Shown here one piece after another: positions 10,127 through 19,188 of a stretch of DNA of 64,000 bases (within the stretch, counting starts at the first letter, position 1; every line of letters begins with the position of its first letter). The translations under genes and the position numbers were made by a program. The stretch spans positions 62,001 to 126,000 of the forward strand of contig CAMPHF010000006.1 in the NCBI GenBank assembly GCA_946885915.1. Reading direction: 5' to 3'. A model generated the notes under the pieces. That model saw only the letters and a list, made by a program, of their open reading frames with translations. It was not told the DNA's origin and did no database searches. This stretch comes from an uncultured Idiomarina sp. (lineage in GTDB: Bacteria; Pseudomonadota; Gammaproteobacteria; Enterobacterales; Alteromonadaceae).

Positions 10127-10642
10127 CACCCGTTGTAACGCTGCATCTAACGCTTTTACCAAAGCCGGATAGCCGTCATCAGTGAGCCCCACTCGCGCGC
10201 TCACGGGATAATACCGATAGCTCGGTGTTTCGGTTTCAGCTGCGACCGTTTGCGGCCACTGCCAGACCGCTTGCAGCACCGCCTCCCCCGCCACTGACCC
10301 ATAAAAACTTTGGACCTTAAGCGTGGCTTGCTGTGCACAAGCCCAAGCTGCCCACTGCGGCTTAGCCGCAATTGCGTATCCTAATTGCTCGGCAAGCGGT
10401 GTAGCCCAACGATGTAGGCGCGCCGGATGCCATTGCACGGCACTGGTCTGCACCACAATTCCATCAGCTTGATAAAGCCGCGCTAATGACACCTTTGGCA
10501 AGTTGCCACTAGGACAACCTTGCAGCGCCTCCTGCGGCACCGCTTGCGGTAATAAGTAGTATTCCAGCTGGGTGCGAGGACCACTCACGCATGCCGCTAA
10601 GTTTAAACTCACTAACGCAATAACTACCAAGCGTAAGCTCAT
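10100..10642 (-). CDS. pqiC: PqiC/YmbA-family membrane-integrity lipoprotein
   Basis: PqiC is an outer-membrane-anchored lipoprotein that partners the PqiB tunnel in carrying lipids between the inner and outer membranes. The 180-residue sequence has a signal peptide with the lipobox LAAC (cysteine at about residue 18), followed by the family's Y-Y-L-L-P tract. It overlaps pqiB by 4 nt in an ATGA arrangement, so translation is coupled. Its 3' end overlaps the Wzi-like gene by 27 nt in convergent orientation. Confidence 0.88.
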   Translation of the reverse strand: MSLRLVVIALVSLNLAACVSGPRTQLEYYLLPQAVPQEALQGCPSGNLPKVSLARLYQADGIVVQTSAVQWHPARLHRWATPLAEQLGYAIAAKPQWAAWACAQQATLKVQSFYGSVAGEAVLQAVWQWPQTVAAETETPSYRYYPVSARVGLTDDGYPALVKALDAALQRVLEAPLPTD

Positions 10643-12282
10643 GACTTACCTCCTGCCGCAGACGGGGTCGGATCAGCTTGCATCCGTCGATCAAAGAAAA
10701 TTGCATTAGGCTGCTCATTGAGCGTTTCCGTCAGCGGTGCTAAATCACGCAATATGTTATTTAACTGCTGCAAATTGTCCTCGAGCAACTCATAAGGGGC
10801 GGCGTCGGCATCATAACCATCAAGCGTCTGTTGCAGTTGCTGCAAGGTTTGCTGCAATTGTGCAGGTAAGTCCTGTACCGCGTCGGTCGACAACCAACTC
10901 CGCAATGCTTGATTGCTCTGATTCAGCTCGCCAACAAGCGCCTGTGTTGCCGACAAACTTTGCTCAAATTGGTTGCCGAGCGCACCAAAATCAACATCAT
11001 TGAGATTATCAAGCAGACGGGAAACTTTTTGCTCTAGCTGCGCTAAACCACTTGATACACTTGGCATCACTTCAATGCCATTCAGATCTTGCCCCGCCAC
11101 ATAAGGTGCCTCTTCAGGGTAAAAGGCTAAATCCACGTACAAGGTGTTGGTTAATAAGTTACCCGCTTTCAAACTAGCACGCATCCCATCACCGAATAGC
11201 TCCCGCAACCGCGCGCGCCAAACGTCCGGCTCTGCCGGTGCGGCAAGACCTTGCAAACGCTCAGGTTCAAACTCAATCAACACCGGAATAAGCTTCATTG
11301 GCAACGCCGTATCATCCTCCGGAAAAAACTTAAAAGGTGCGGCCGCTACCGTTCCTACCCGCACACCCCGATATTCAACCGGCGCGCCCTCATTGAGTCC
11401 ACGAATGCTCTCATCAATCAGCAATACATAATCAAGCGCCAACGAAAAGCCCTCCTGCTCGGCTTCTTCACGATCGCGAAATAAGCGAAATTCGGCGCCA
11501 TCCTCAACCACCTCTCCGGGTGGTTGATTCGCCGGAATATCGAAGGTAACACCGCCAGTCAACAGTGACTCTATTGAGCCCAACTGAACGCTTAAACCAG
11601 CAGAATTAACATCCAACGAGAGGCCGGAATACAACCAAAACCGGACATTTTTAGTGATGAGTTGGTCATAAGGAGCGCGCACAAATAATTGGTATTCCGC
11701 TAATCGACGTTCAGCATCAAAAGTTGCTTCTTCAACGGTTCCCACGGCATACCCGCGAAAGTTGATAATATCGCCCACGCCCACCGAAGCCGCATCTGAA
11801 CTTGATAGTTTGATCCGCACTCCGGCACTACGCTGTGAAATAAGCGGTGGCTGATTATTTACCACGAATTGATCATTGAATTGCCCGCTGGCGCCCGGTT
11901 CTGCTTGAATATAAGCCCCGGAAAGCAAGGTATACAGCCCGCTGACGCCAGCGCGCCCAATACGTGGTTTAACGACCCAGAACTGGGTATCGGCGCGCAA
12001 AATAGCCTCGGCTTGCTGATGCAAACGCACGACAGCATAAACCCGCGACAAATCTTCACTCAGCCGTAAAATTTCAACCTGGCCAATTTCAACATCGCGA
12101 GCTTTCACGAGCGTTTTACCTGCTTCAATTCCCTCTGCAGTTTGCAATTCAAGCGTCAGCGTAGGCCCTAAATCAACAAACCGCTGATACAGCATCCAAC
12201 TGGCAATGACCGCGGCCACCAATGGAATCAACCACACTGGCGACAACCATGCTTGCGAACGTCGTTTCCTTACCCCACTCAT
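10639..12282 (-). CDS. pqiB: Intermembrane transport protein PqiB (MCE family)
   Basis: PqiB is an inner-membrane-anchored protein with several MCE domains that assemble into a hexameric tube spanning the periplasm for phospholipid transport. The 547-residue protein starts with one membrane helix (about residues 15-31). Repeated MCE units follow, recognisable by phrases such as GIEAGKTLVKARDVEIGQV and GAPVEYRGVRVGTV. A C-terminal coiled-coil-prone, Gln/Leu-rich stretch runs from about residue 420 to 525. It lies between pqiA and pqiC in the usual order, and its length matches E. coli PqiB (546). Confidence 0.95.
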   Translation of the reverse strand: MSGVRKRRSQAWLSPVWLIPLVAAVIASWMLYQRFVDLGPTLTLELQTAEGIEAGKTLVKARDVEIGQVEILRLSEDLSRVYAVVRLHQQAEAILRADTQFWVVKPRIGRAGVSGLYTLLSGAYIQAEPGASGQFNDQFVVNNQPPLISQRSAGVRIKLSSSDAASVGVGDIINFRGYAVGTVEEATFDAERRLAEYQLFVRAPYDQLITKNVRFWLYSGLSLDVNSAGLSVQLGSIESLLTGGVTFDIPANQPPGEVVEDGAEFRLFRDREEAEQEGFSLALDYVLLIDESIRGLNEGAPVEYRGVRVGTVAAAPFKFFPEDDTALPMKLIPVLIEFEPERLQGLAAPAEPDVWRARLRELFGDGMRASLKAGNLLTNTLYVDLAFYPEEAPYVAGQDLNGIEVMPSVSSGLAQLEQKVSRLLDNLNDVDFGALGNQFEQSLSATQALVGELNQSNQALRSWLSTDAVQDLPAQLQQTLQQLQQTLDGYDADAAPYELLEDNLQQLNNILRDLAPLTETLNEQPNAIFFDRRMQADPTPSAAGGKS

Positions 12283-12337
12283 AACCTTAGCGTTCCTCTA
12301 CTAAATAAGCATTTGGCAGCATTGCTTGCTGCTACAC

Positions 12338-13627
12338 TCATGGCTGCTCGGACAGTCGCTGATAATGCTGCTCGCTGCGCGACGTCACCCACCATAAGCG
12401 CCGGGTATCAAACGCATGGGCAGCAAACATGGTACAAATGACCGTAGCAGCAAAAGCCAACGCGGCGGTACCGGGTAATACGCTTAACACACTACCTGCT
12501 TGTACCAGCGCCACTAAAATCGCCACCACGAACACGTCTATCATTGACCAACGACCAATCCATTCATTCACTCGGTATAACCACATCCGTTGCCGCTTAC
12601 CAAGCGGCGCATGGCCACCACTCGTGACCCATACCAGCCATCCAAGCGCAATCATTTTGGCAATAGGAATAACCACGCTCGCCATCAGTATCACCAGCGC
12701 AACCGGTTCCGAGCCAGCCCGCCACAATTCCACCACACCACCAACGATAGTACTCGGTGACGCCCCCGAAATATCAACTGTCGACATAATCGGCAGTAGC
12801 ATTGCGGGGAAGAAAAAGCACAACGCCGCCAACAACCATGCCATACAAACCTGCGGCCGATGTTGCAACCAATCGCTCACCGGATGACCACAACGTGGAC
12901 AACCATCGCTGTGAGTTCCCAGCGCTACCACTGCCTCACAATTATCACAGCCAAGCACGCCCTGCGCGCGCGCCACCCGACCAATTCGTAAAGCGGCCGT
13001 ACTACGACGCGGAAGTTCGCCATACATCCGATGCCACAACCAATCTTTATCGACTCGACGAGATGTCTCTATGACTACGACGGCAAACGCCGCATAAGCC
13101 CAAAAACCCGGGGAAAAGGTAATAGTGGCAAGATCGGCAACTTTCACCAAACTCACGACCGCGCCTAATAAAAACACATCCGCCATCAGCCAAGGCTCAA
13201 CGTGATGCAAGGTATTAGCGACGAACCGCACCCCGCGCCATGGCCGTTGCCTGGTCGCGCCGATAAACACATAAATTAAATTGAGTAAGTAAAGCGCCGG
13301 CAACAGCACCATGGTTAAGCTTAGCAGCAATGCCACCGCCGGTTGGCCGTGTTGGAGCATACCGTAAACCGTATCAAATAGCGCAATGGTATGACCCACG
13401 CCCGAAGCACTGAAACTCACGTAATCAAAGCTCAACGCGAGCAACAATAATAATAACGCGGTTAAGCTCCATGCCACCACGCTTATCACCGGCTCAGCTT
13501 GGCGCTCCGCAAGATGATGTTGGCAGCGCGGGCATACCGCTTGCTCCCCCTGCGTAAGCGGCGGTAGTGCAAGCACCAGATCACAACGGCGACAGATCCG
13601 AATTCGACGACGACTCACGAAGCTCAA
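12338..13627 (-). CDS. pqiA: Paraquat-inducible protein A (PqiA), inner membrane
   Basis: PqiA is the polytopic inner-membrane component thought to feed lipids to the PqiB tunnel. The 429-residue protein is a tandem duplication. Each half starts with a zinc-ribbon-like CxxC...CxxC (CRRC...CPRC at about residues 12-35, CDNC...CPRC at about 225-245) and continues with about four membrane helices. It is first in pqiABC, 55 nt upstream of pqiB. E. coli pqi is SoxRS-controlled, but I see no obvious SoxS box here. Confidence 0.94.
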   Translation of the reverse strand: MSFVSRRRIRICRRCDLVLALPPLTQGEQAVCPRCQHHLAERQAEPVISVVAWSLTALLLLLLALSFDYVSFSASGVGHTIALFDTVYGMLQHGQPAVALLLSLTMVLLPALYLLNLIYVFIGATRQRPWRGVRFVANTLHHVEPWLMADVFLLGAVVSLVKVADLATITFSPGFWAYAAFAVVVIETSRRVDKDWLWHRMYGELPRRSTAALRIGRVARAQGVLGCDNCEAVVALGTHSDGCPRCGHPVSDWLQHRPQVCMAWLLAALCFFFPAMLLPIMSTVDISGASPSTIVGGVVELWRAGSEPVALVILMASVVIPIAKMIALGWLVWVTSGGHAPLGKRQRMWLYRVNEWIGRWSMIDVFVVAILVALVQAGSVLSVLPGTAALAFAATVICTMFAAHAFDTRRLWWVTSRSEQHYQRLSEQP

Positions 13628-13740
13628 AGATTGGTCCTTGCAGGTGGCCTAAAAGCCAGTTATAAAAATAAAAACACATTAGGTTGCAGTTAGTTAGCGT
13701 TCAACCCGCATGCCTAAACTATAGAAAGGATGCTCCCAAA

Positions 13741-15147
13741 ATGCTAGCGAAGCCAGGTAAATTCCCCGCCATTACCCACCATGGTGCGGTCACCGGCGTG
13801 ACCGGTTCATGTCATCAACTACATTTGAGTGATGACGAATCACTGCTCGTTGATTGTGGTATGTTTCAAGGCGGTGATGATAACCCCGAAGCAACATCCT
13901 CTTTAGCTACTTTTTGCGATCCGCGGGTGCGAGCATTACTTATTACTCACGCCCATATTGACCACATTGGCCGTATTCCAGACTTACTACAAGCGGGATT
14001 TAATGCCCCCATCTACGCCTCCGCGGCGACCATCGCGTTACTGCCATTAATGCTAACGGATGCAATTAAAATAGGGATCACGCGCCAACCCCAACAGATC
14101 CGCGCATTATTACAGCAATTAGAGCGCCTATTGGTGCCCTTACCACTGCAACAATGGCAAGCCTTGTCCGACTTACCCGGCATCGCCGTCCGCCTGCTAC
14201 CCGCTGGCCACATTTTAGGCTCAGTCAGTTTTGAGCTACATATAACCACACCAACGGGCGCCAACCGCATCGTCTTTTCCGGTGATATCGGCTGTAAAGG
14301 TACCCCGTTACTAGCAGACCCAGTGCCACCTGAACGAGCCGATATACTGGTCCTCGAGAGCACTTATGGCAACCGCCACCATGAAGGTCGGGCTGAGCGC
14401 CAACAAACCCTTCGGGACATTGTGGAGCGTTGTGTGGAAAACCGCGGCGCTGTGCTTATTCCAGCCTTCGCGGTAGGGCGTACCCAAGAACTGCTCTATG
14501 AAATTGAGTCGATTGTGGATCAAGCCCGGGCACAAAACGACACCGGCGCCTGGCACGACCTACAAATTATTTTAGATTCACCGTTAGCGGCCGCCGTGAC
14601 CGAAACCTATCAAAAGTTTCAAAGCCAATGGGATGAGGCGGCCAAGCAACGGCTGCAAAATCGCCGCCAACCATTAGACTTTAGCCAACTACACGTCATC
14701 GATAGTCATAGTCAGCATCTAGAACTAACCAGTTACCTTCGTCAATCCGCTGCGCCCTGCATTGTGATTGCCGGTTCAGGCATGTGTACAGGAGGACGCA
14801 TTCTGAATTATCTGGAGGTATTACTTCCCGATCCGCGCACCGATATTTTGTTTGTCGGTTATCAAGCGCAGGGCACCCTTGGCAGACAACTCCAAGCGCA
14901 ACCTAAAACCGTCACGATAAACGATGAATCAGTGCCTGTGCGGGCGGGAATTTATAGCCTCAGCGGTTATTCTGCCCACGCCGATCAGCCAGAGCTTCTC
15001 GATTACCTCGCCGCGATGTCAGAGCTACCGAAGCACGTAGTGCTGGTGCATGGTGAAGCTGACGCTAAACAAGTACTAGCCACCAAGATTCGCGAGCGTT
15101 TCGATATTGCGGTGGTGATTCCTAACCAAACAGCTGTCACCGCCTAA
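13741..15147 (+). CDS. MBL-fold beta-CASP protein (CPSF-like RNA-processing exonuclease family)
   Basis: This is a metallo-beta-lactamase-fold hydrolase with a beta-CASP insertion, the architecture of CPSF73-type nucleases. Many bacterial members are uncharacterised. Visible motifs are the metal-binding HxHxDH (H70, H72, D74, H75), AGHILGS, FSGDIG, the beta-CASP ESTYGNR and FAVGRTQELLY, SGMCTGGR, and the C-terminal YSAHAD. The ATG at 13741 is preferred (468 residues) because AAAGGA precedes it at suitable spacing. The frame is open further upstream only with a TTG start. It is divergent from pqiA and forms no clear operon. The substrate is probably RNA by family analogy, not shown here. Confidence 0.88.
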   Translation: MLAKPGKFPAITHHGAVTGVTGSCHQLHLSDDESLLVDCGMFQGGDDNPEATSSLATFCDPRVRALLITHAHIDHIGRIPDLLQAGFNAPIYASAATIALLPLMLTDAIKIGITRQPQQIRALLQQLERLLVPLPLQQWQALSDLPGIAVRLLPAGHILGSVSFELHITTPTGANRIVFSGDIGCKGTPLLADPVPPERADILVLESTYGNRHHEGRAERQQTLRDIVERCVENRGAVLIPAFAVGRTQELLYEIESIVDQARAQNDTGAWHDLQIILDSPLAAAVTETYQKFQSQWDEAAKQRLQNRRQPLDFSQLHVIDSHSQHLELTSYLRQSAAPCIVIAGSGMCTGGRILNYLEVLLPDPRTDILFVGYQAQGTLGRQLQAQPKTVTINDESVPVRAGIYSLSGYSAHADQPELLDYLAAMSELPKHVVLVHGEADAKQVLATKIRERFDIAVVIPNQTAVTA

Positions 15148-15204
15148 GCCGTTATCAGTCAATTTACCCGCAGTTTCAGCCACAATTCTTTACAATCCGT
15201 TTTT

Positions 15205-15220
15205 GATAATGATTCGTATT
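15205..15220 (+). promoter_or_regulatory. Distal Fur-box-like site of the iron transporter operon
   Basis: GATAATGATTCGTATT matches the first half of the Fur consensus (GATAATGATAATCATTATC) almost perfectly, with a poorer second half. It lies about 115 nt upstream of the ferric-iron binding protein gene. A second Fur-like site sits closer to the start. Confidence 0.6.
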
Positions 15221-15253
15221 TAGGTTAAAATAGGACAAATTGCACTGTTTCCC

Positions 15254-15293
15254 GAATGAGAATCAATATCTTTTCGTTGGTATTTGATATACT
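15254..15293 (+). promoter_or_regulatory. Proximal Fur-box-like site and -10 element of the iron transporter operon
   Basis: GAATGAGAATCAATATC (15254-15270) resembles the core of a Fur box and covers the expected -35 region of a promoter whose -10 is TATACT at 15288-15293. No good -35 hexamer is visible at 17-18 nt spacing. The AAGGAG ribosome binding site follows at about 15309. The arrangement predicts iron-dependent repression of the downstream operon. Confidence 0.6.
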
Positions 15294-15320
15294 GCGTCTA
15301 TTAAGAAAAAGGAGTCCGGC

Positions 15321-16376
15321 ATGTCTGTCCATTCTTTCATCAAATCATCCGTAACCGGCAAACTAAGTCTGGTAGCTGCGAGTTTAGTAACTATGCTGAG
15401 CGTTAGTCAGCAAGCCTATGCAGATGAAGTAGTGAATCTTTACTCTGCGCGCAAAGAGGCGCTCATTAAGCCTGTATTAGATGACTTTACCGAGCAAACC
15501 GGTATTCAGGTTCGCTTGCTGACTGGCGGCGGTGACGCACTCTTAACTCGCCTGCAAGCAGAAGGTGAAAACACGCCTGCCGACTTATTTTTAACCGTAG
15601 ATGCAGGTAATTTACATCGCGCAGCAATGGCTGGCGTATTTCAGCCGTTAGGTTCAGAGCAAGCGACGAAGCTTGTGCCCGAGCATTTTCGCGCTGAAGA
15701 TAATTTGTGGGTTGGCTTGAGCTTACGTGCCCGCCCTATCTTCTACAATCCGGAAAATGTTGATCCCGCCGAGCTCAGTGGTTACCAAGATTTAGCGAGT
15801 CCGAAGTGGGATAATAATGTCTGCATTCGCTCGTCAGATAACATTTACAACCAATCGCTCACCGCTGCACTCATTCAACATTGGGGTGAAGCGAAAACTG
15901 AAACTTGGGCCGAAGGTCTGGTGGCAAACTTAGCTAAACCCCCAGTTGGTGGTGACCGCGACCAAATTAAAGCAGTCGCGAATGGCGTGTGTGATCTCGC
16001 GGTTGCGAATACCTACTATTTGGGTGTCATGCTGCAATCTGGCGATGCTGATGAAGTAGCAGCTGCCGAAAAAGTGCGGATTTTTTGGCCTAATCAAGAC
16101 CAACAAGGTACCCACGTGAACGTCTCGGGTATTGGTTTGACTAAATATGCCAAAAATACCGCAAACGCTCGTCAATTGGTTGAATATTTATTGTCTGCCG
16201 AGGCGCAGCACTGGTATGCCGATACTAATAACGAATATCCAATCGTTGAGGGTGTGAACTGGAGTCCAATTCTCACCAGTTGGGGCGAGTTTAAAATGGA
16301 TCAATTACCGATGCGTTACCTAGGTGAAAATAACGCTGCGGCGGTTCGTTTAATGAATCGTGCCGGCTGGCGCTAA
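15321..16376 (+). CDS. fbpA: Ferric iron ABC transporter, periplasmic binding protein (FbpA/FutA type)
   Basis: This is the periplasmic Fe3+-binding component of an ABC importer. A signal peptide (about residues 12-34, cleavage near AYA-DE) precedes the mature VVNLYSARKEALIKPVLDDF start that typifies the family. The consecutive tyrosines in the ANTYYLG segment are the usual ferric-ion ligands. The 351-residue length is normal. It starts 7 nt after an AAGGAG site and heads a three-gene operon with permease and ATPase genes, behind two Fur-like sites, which supports iron as substrate. FutA, IdiA and FbpA are not distinguishable by eye. Confidence 0.92.
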   Translation: MSVHSFIKSSVTGKLSLVAASLVTMLSVSQQAYADEVVNLYSARKEALIKPVLDDFTEQTGIQVRLLTGGGDALLTRLQAEGENTPADLFLTVDAGNLHRAAMAGVFQPLGSEQATKLVPEHFRAEDNLWVGLSLRARPIFYNPENVDPAELSGYQDLASPKWDNNVCIRSSDNIYNQSLTAALIQHWGEAKTETWAEGLVANLAKPPVGGDRDQIKAVANGVCDLAVANTYYLGVMLQSGDADEVAAAEKVRIFWPNQDQQGTHVNVSGIGLTKYAKNTANARQLVEYLLSAEAQHWYADTNNEYPIVEGVNWSPILTSWGEFKMDQLPMRYLGENNAAAVRLMNRAGWR

Positions 16377-16400
16377 GTTTTATCCATCCGGGGCGCACTG

Positions 16401-18101
16401 ATGCAGCCACAGTCCAACCAATTTGGTCGTAAGCTCAGCCTGATCGTGGTGGCTGTGCTCATTGCGCTCCCCATTTTAGTGATCATCAGCGCGGTACTGC
16501 CGTTACTCGGCATTACCGCCAGTGACAGTACAAATCTTGCGCATCTCTGGCAAACCGTTGTCCCTGAGTACATTCGTCACTCGTTATGGTTGCTGATTGG
16601 CGTGAGTGTCGGTGTTGTCAGTTTAGGCGTGGCCACCGCTTGGGTCACCACGGCTTGCCACTTCCCCGGGCGCCGTTGGTTCCAGTGGGCACTATTACTG
16701 CCGTTGGCCATGCCCGCTTATATCACCGCCTACACCTACACTGGTATGCTCGACTTTTCCGGACCTCTGCAATCGACCTTGCGAGACCTCACCGGTTGGG
16801 GCTACGGCGATTATTGGTTCCCACAAATCCGCAGTCTTGGCGGCGCTATTGTGGTGTTGAGTTTAGTGCTGTTCCCTTATGTTTATTTAATCACTCGCGC
16901 CGCCTTCATTCAGCAATCTACCGCTACTTTAGAGGCCAGCCGCAGTCTTGGTTTAACCCCTTGGCAGAGTTTTCGCCGCGTCGCAATTCCGCTCGCGCGC
17001 CCTGCCATTGTCACTGGTACGACGCTAGCCTTAATGGAAACCTTAGCCGACTACGGCACGGTGCAGTATTTTGGCGTTACCACTTTCACCACGGGTATTT
17101 TCCGCACCTGGTATGGCATGGGCGATCTGACTGCAGCACTGCAGTTGGCGGCTATGTTACTCACTGCGGTCATCGCATTAATGCTGCTGGAGCGGCACTC
17201 ACGAGCCCAGGCTAAATATCATCAGCAGCAATCTAGAGCGGTGCAACCCCTGCAACTGCGGGGTGCTAAAGCCTTCGGTGCTTGGTTGGTTTGTATGCTG
17301 CCGCTATTGGGCGGGTTCATTTTACCCGCTAGCCAATTACTGTTGTGGTCGATTGAGCGTGCTGACGTCTGGTTAACTCCTGAATTTTGGGAGCTCGCCT
17401 TTAATAGTCTCAGCCTAGCCTTCGCCGCAGCGTTTATTACGGTTTTATTGGCGCTCTGGCTGGCGTATGGTAAACGGCAATTACCTGTGCCTTGGGTGCG
17501 CGCATCAGTGGGTGTCGCGGGACTAGGCTATGCCATTCCAGGTATCGTGATTGCGGTTGGCGTATTGTTACCATTGGCGGCGCTCGATCATTGGTTAATC
17601 GCTCGTGCTGAGGCTTGGTTTGGCGTCAATCCCGGGCTTATCTTGTCAGGTACTATTGTTGCGCTGTTGTTTGCCTATACGGTGCGCTTCCTGAGTGTGA
17701 GTTTGCAGACCGTGAGTGCCGGTTTACAGCAGATCAAACCCAGTATGGACGAGGCGGCGCAGATGCTCGGCTCAGGTGCTTGGCAAACCCTGCGCCAAGT
17801 GCATTTCCCAATGCTGCGAACCAGTATTCTGACCGCCCTCATTTTGGTTGGCGTCGATGTTTTAAAAGAGTTGCCAGCAACCTTGGTGTTACGCCCCTTT
17901 GATTTCAACACACTGGCCGTACGCGCATACGAAATGGCCGGTGATGAACGCCTAGCCGATGCTGGTCCTCCAGCCTTAATGATGGTGTTAGTGGGGTTGA
18001 TTCCGGTCGTATTATTATCGCGCGCTATGCTCGCCAAACGTCAGCAAGCCAGTGTCCAACAGACATTTGAGGAAGGTAAACTTGAACCTACTACAGCTTA
18101 A
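16401..18101 (+). CDS. fbpB: Ferric iron ABC transporter permease (FbpB type)
   Basis: This is the inner-membrane permease of the ferric iron importer. At 566 residues it is the fused type, with two copies of the permease domain and about 12 membrane helices. Each half carries an EAA loop that contacts the ATPase (EASRSLGLTPWQSFRRVAIP in the first half, DEAAQMLGSGAWQTLRQVHFP in the second). It begins 24 nt after fbpA. Its last 20 nt overlap the probable TTG start of the ATPase gene. Confidence 0.93.
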   Translation: MQPQSNQFGRKLSLIVVAVLIALPILVIISAVLPLLGITASDSTNLAHLWQTVVPEYIRHSLWLLIGVSVGVVSLGVATAWVTTACHFPGRRWFQWALLLPLAMPAYITAYTYTGMLDFSGPLQSTLRDLTGWGYGDYWFPQIRSLGGAIVVLSLVLFPYVYLITRAAFIQQSTATLEASRSLGLTPWQSFRRVAIPLARPAIVTGTTLALMETLADYGTVQYFGVTTFTTGIFRTWYGMGDLTAALQLAAMLLTAVIALMLLERHSRAQAKYHQQQSRAVQPLQLRGAKAFGAWLVCMLPLLGGFILPASQLLLWSIERADVWLTPEFWELAFNSLSLAFAAAFITVLLALWLAYGKRQLPVPWVRASVGVAGLGYAIPGIVIAVGVLLPLAALDHWLIARAEAWFGVNPGLILSGTIVALLFAYTVRFLSVSLQTVSAGLQQIKPSMDEAAQMLGSGAWQTLRQVHFPMLRTSILTALILVGVDVLKELPATLVLRPFDFNTLAVRAYEMAGDERLADAGPPALMMVLVGLIPVVLLSRAMLAKRQQASVQQTFEEGKLEPTTA

Positions 18102-19188
18102 TAAGATGACGGTCCAAATTGGCCAGCAGACCATCGTGAATGAAGTGAGTTTTAGTCTTCAACGTGGTGAGATCGGCTGTCTATTAGGCCCCAGCGGCTG
18201 TGGTAAAACCACCTTATTACGTGCTATTGCTGGGTTTCAAGCACTGGCACGTGGCGCTATCCACCTTAATGACAATCTAGTGAGTTCGCCTGCTGTGCAT
18301 CTGGCGCCCGAACGGCGTGGTGTGGGCATGGTCTTTCAAGATTTTGCACTGTTTCCGCACCTAACCGTGGCGCAAAATATTGCGTTTGGTTTACAGCAAC
18401 AGAGCCGCGCGCAACAACAAGCCCGAGTGGACGAACTGCTTGATCGAATTGGCTTACCCGGCTATCAGGCGCGTTATCCGCACGAATTATCCGGTGGCCA
18501 ACAACAACGGATCGCGCTGGCTCGGGCACTAGCTCCGAAACCGCAACTACTGTTACTTGATGAGCCTTTTTCCAGTCTCGATGCTGAATTGCGGGAGAAA
18601 TTAGCACTGGAGGTACGCGCGCTGCTAAAAGCCGAGGAGATTACCGCATTGCTGGTCACTCACGACCAACAGGAAGCTTTTGCCATGGCTGACCGCGCCG
18701 GCATGATGTACCAAGGTGAGTTAATGCAGTGGGAAACGCCCTACCAGCTCTATCATCAACCTAAGCATCAGTTGGTTGCTGACTTTATTGGCCATGGCGT
18801 GCTGCTAAGTGGCATGGTGAACACCCCCGGCCAGCTTGCATCGCCACTTGGAATGTTACGTCATCAAAGCTTACAGCAAATTCCGGCGGGTACCCCGGTG
18901 AACTTTCTGGTGCGCCCCGATGACGTGGTGATTGACCCAGACTCGGCGTTAGTCGCAACTATTTGCTCACGCGGCTTCCGTGGCGCTCACAACTTATATG
19001 GGATTACCTTGCCCGGTGGTCAACAGATTTTGACCCTCAGCCCCTCCCATGAGCAGCTTGAAGTTGGCAGCAAAATTGGCATTCGCCCAGAGTTCGACCA
19101 TTTAGTCGTATTCCCGGCAGACATGTGCGAACTGCCGGGCCATCAGTCTTTAACTATGGGCGAACTACCAGAAGCGAAGTCGGCGTAA
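18082..19188 (+). CDS. fbpC: Ferric iron ABC transporter ATP-binding protein (FbpC type)
   Basis: This is the cytoplasmic ATPase that powers the iron importer. Walker A (GPSGCGKTT), the Q-loop, the signature LSGGQQQR, Walker B (LLLLDEPFSSLD) and the H-loop (VTHDQ) are all visible. A C-terminal TOBE-like regulatory domain runs from about residue 235. I place the start at TTG 18082, because an AGGAAGG ribosome binding site ends 5 nt before it and the frame then gives 368 residues with the usual N-terminus. The next in-frame ATG (18106) lacks such a site. It overlaps the permease gene by 20 nt and the convergent zntB-like gene by 24 nt. Confidence 0.92.
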   Translation: MNLLQLNKMTVQIGQQTIVNEVSFSLQRGEIGCLLGPSGCGKTTLLRAIAGFQALARGAIHLNDNLVSSPAVHLAPERRGVGMVFQDFALFPHLTVAQNIAFGLQQQSRAQQQARVDELLDRIGLPGYQARYPHELSGGQQQRIALARALAPKPQLLLLDEPFSSLDAELREKLALEVRALLKAEEITALLVTHDQQEAFAMADRAGMMYQGELMQWETPYQLYHQPKHQLVADFIGHGVLLSGMVNTPGQLASPLGMLRHQSLQQIPAGTPVNFLVRPDDVVIDPDSALVATICSRGFRGAHNLYGITLPGGQQILTLSPSHEQLEVGSKIGIRPEFDHLVVFPADMCELPGHQSLTMGELPEAKSA

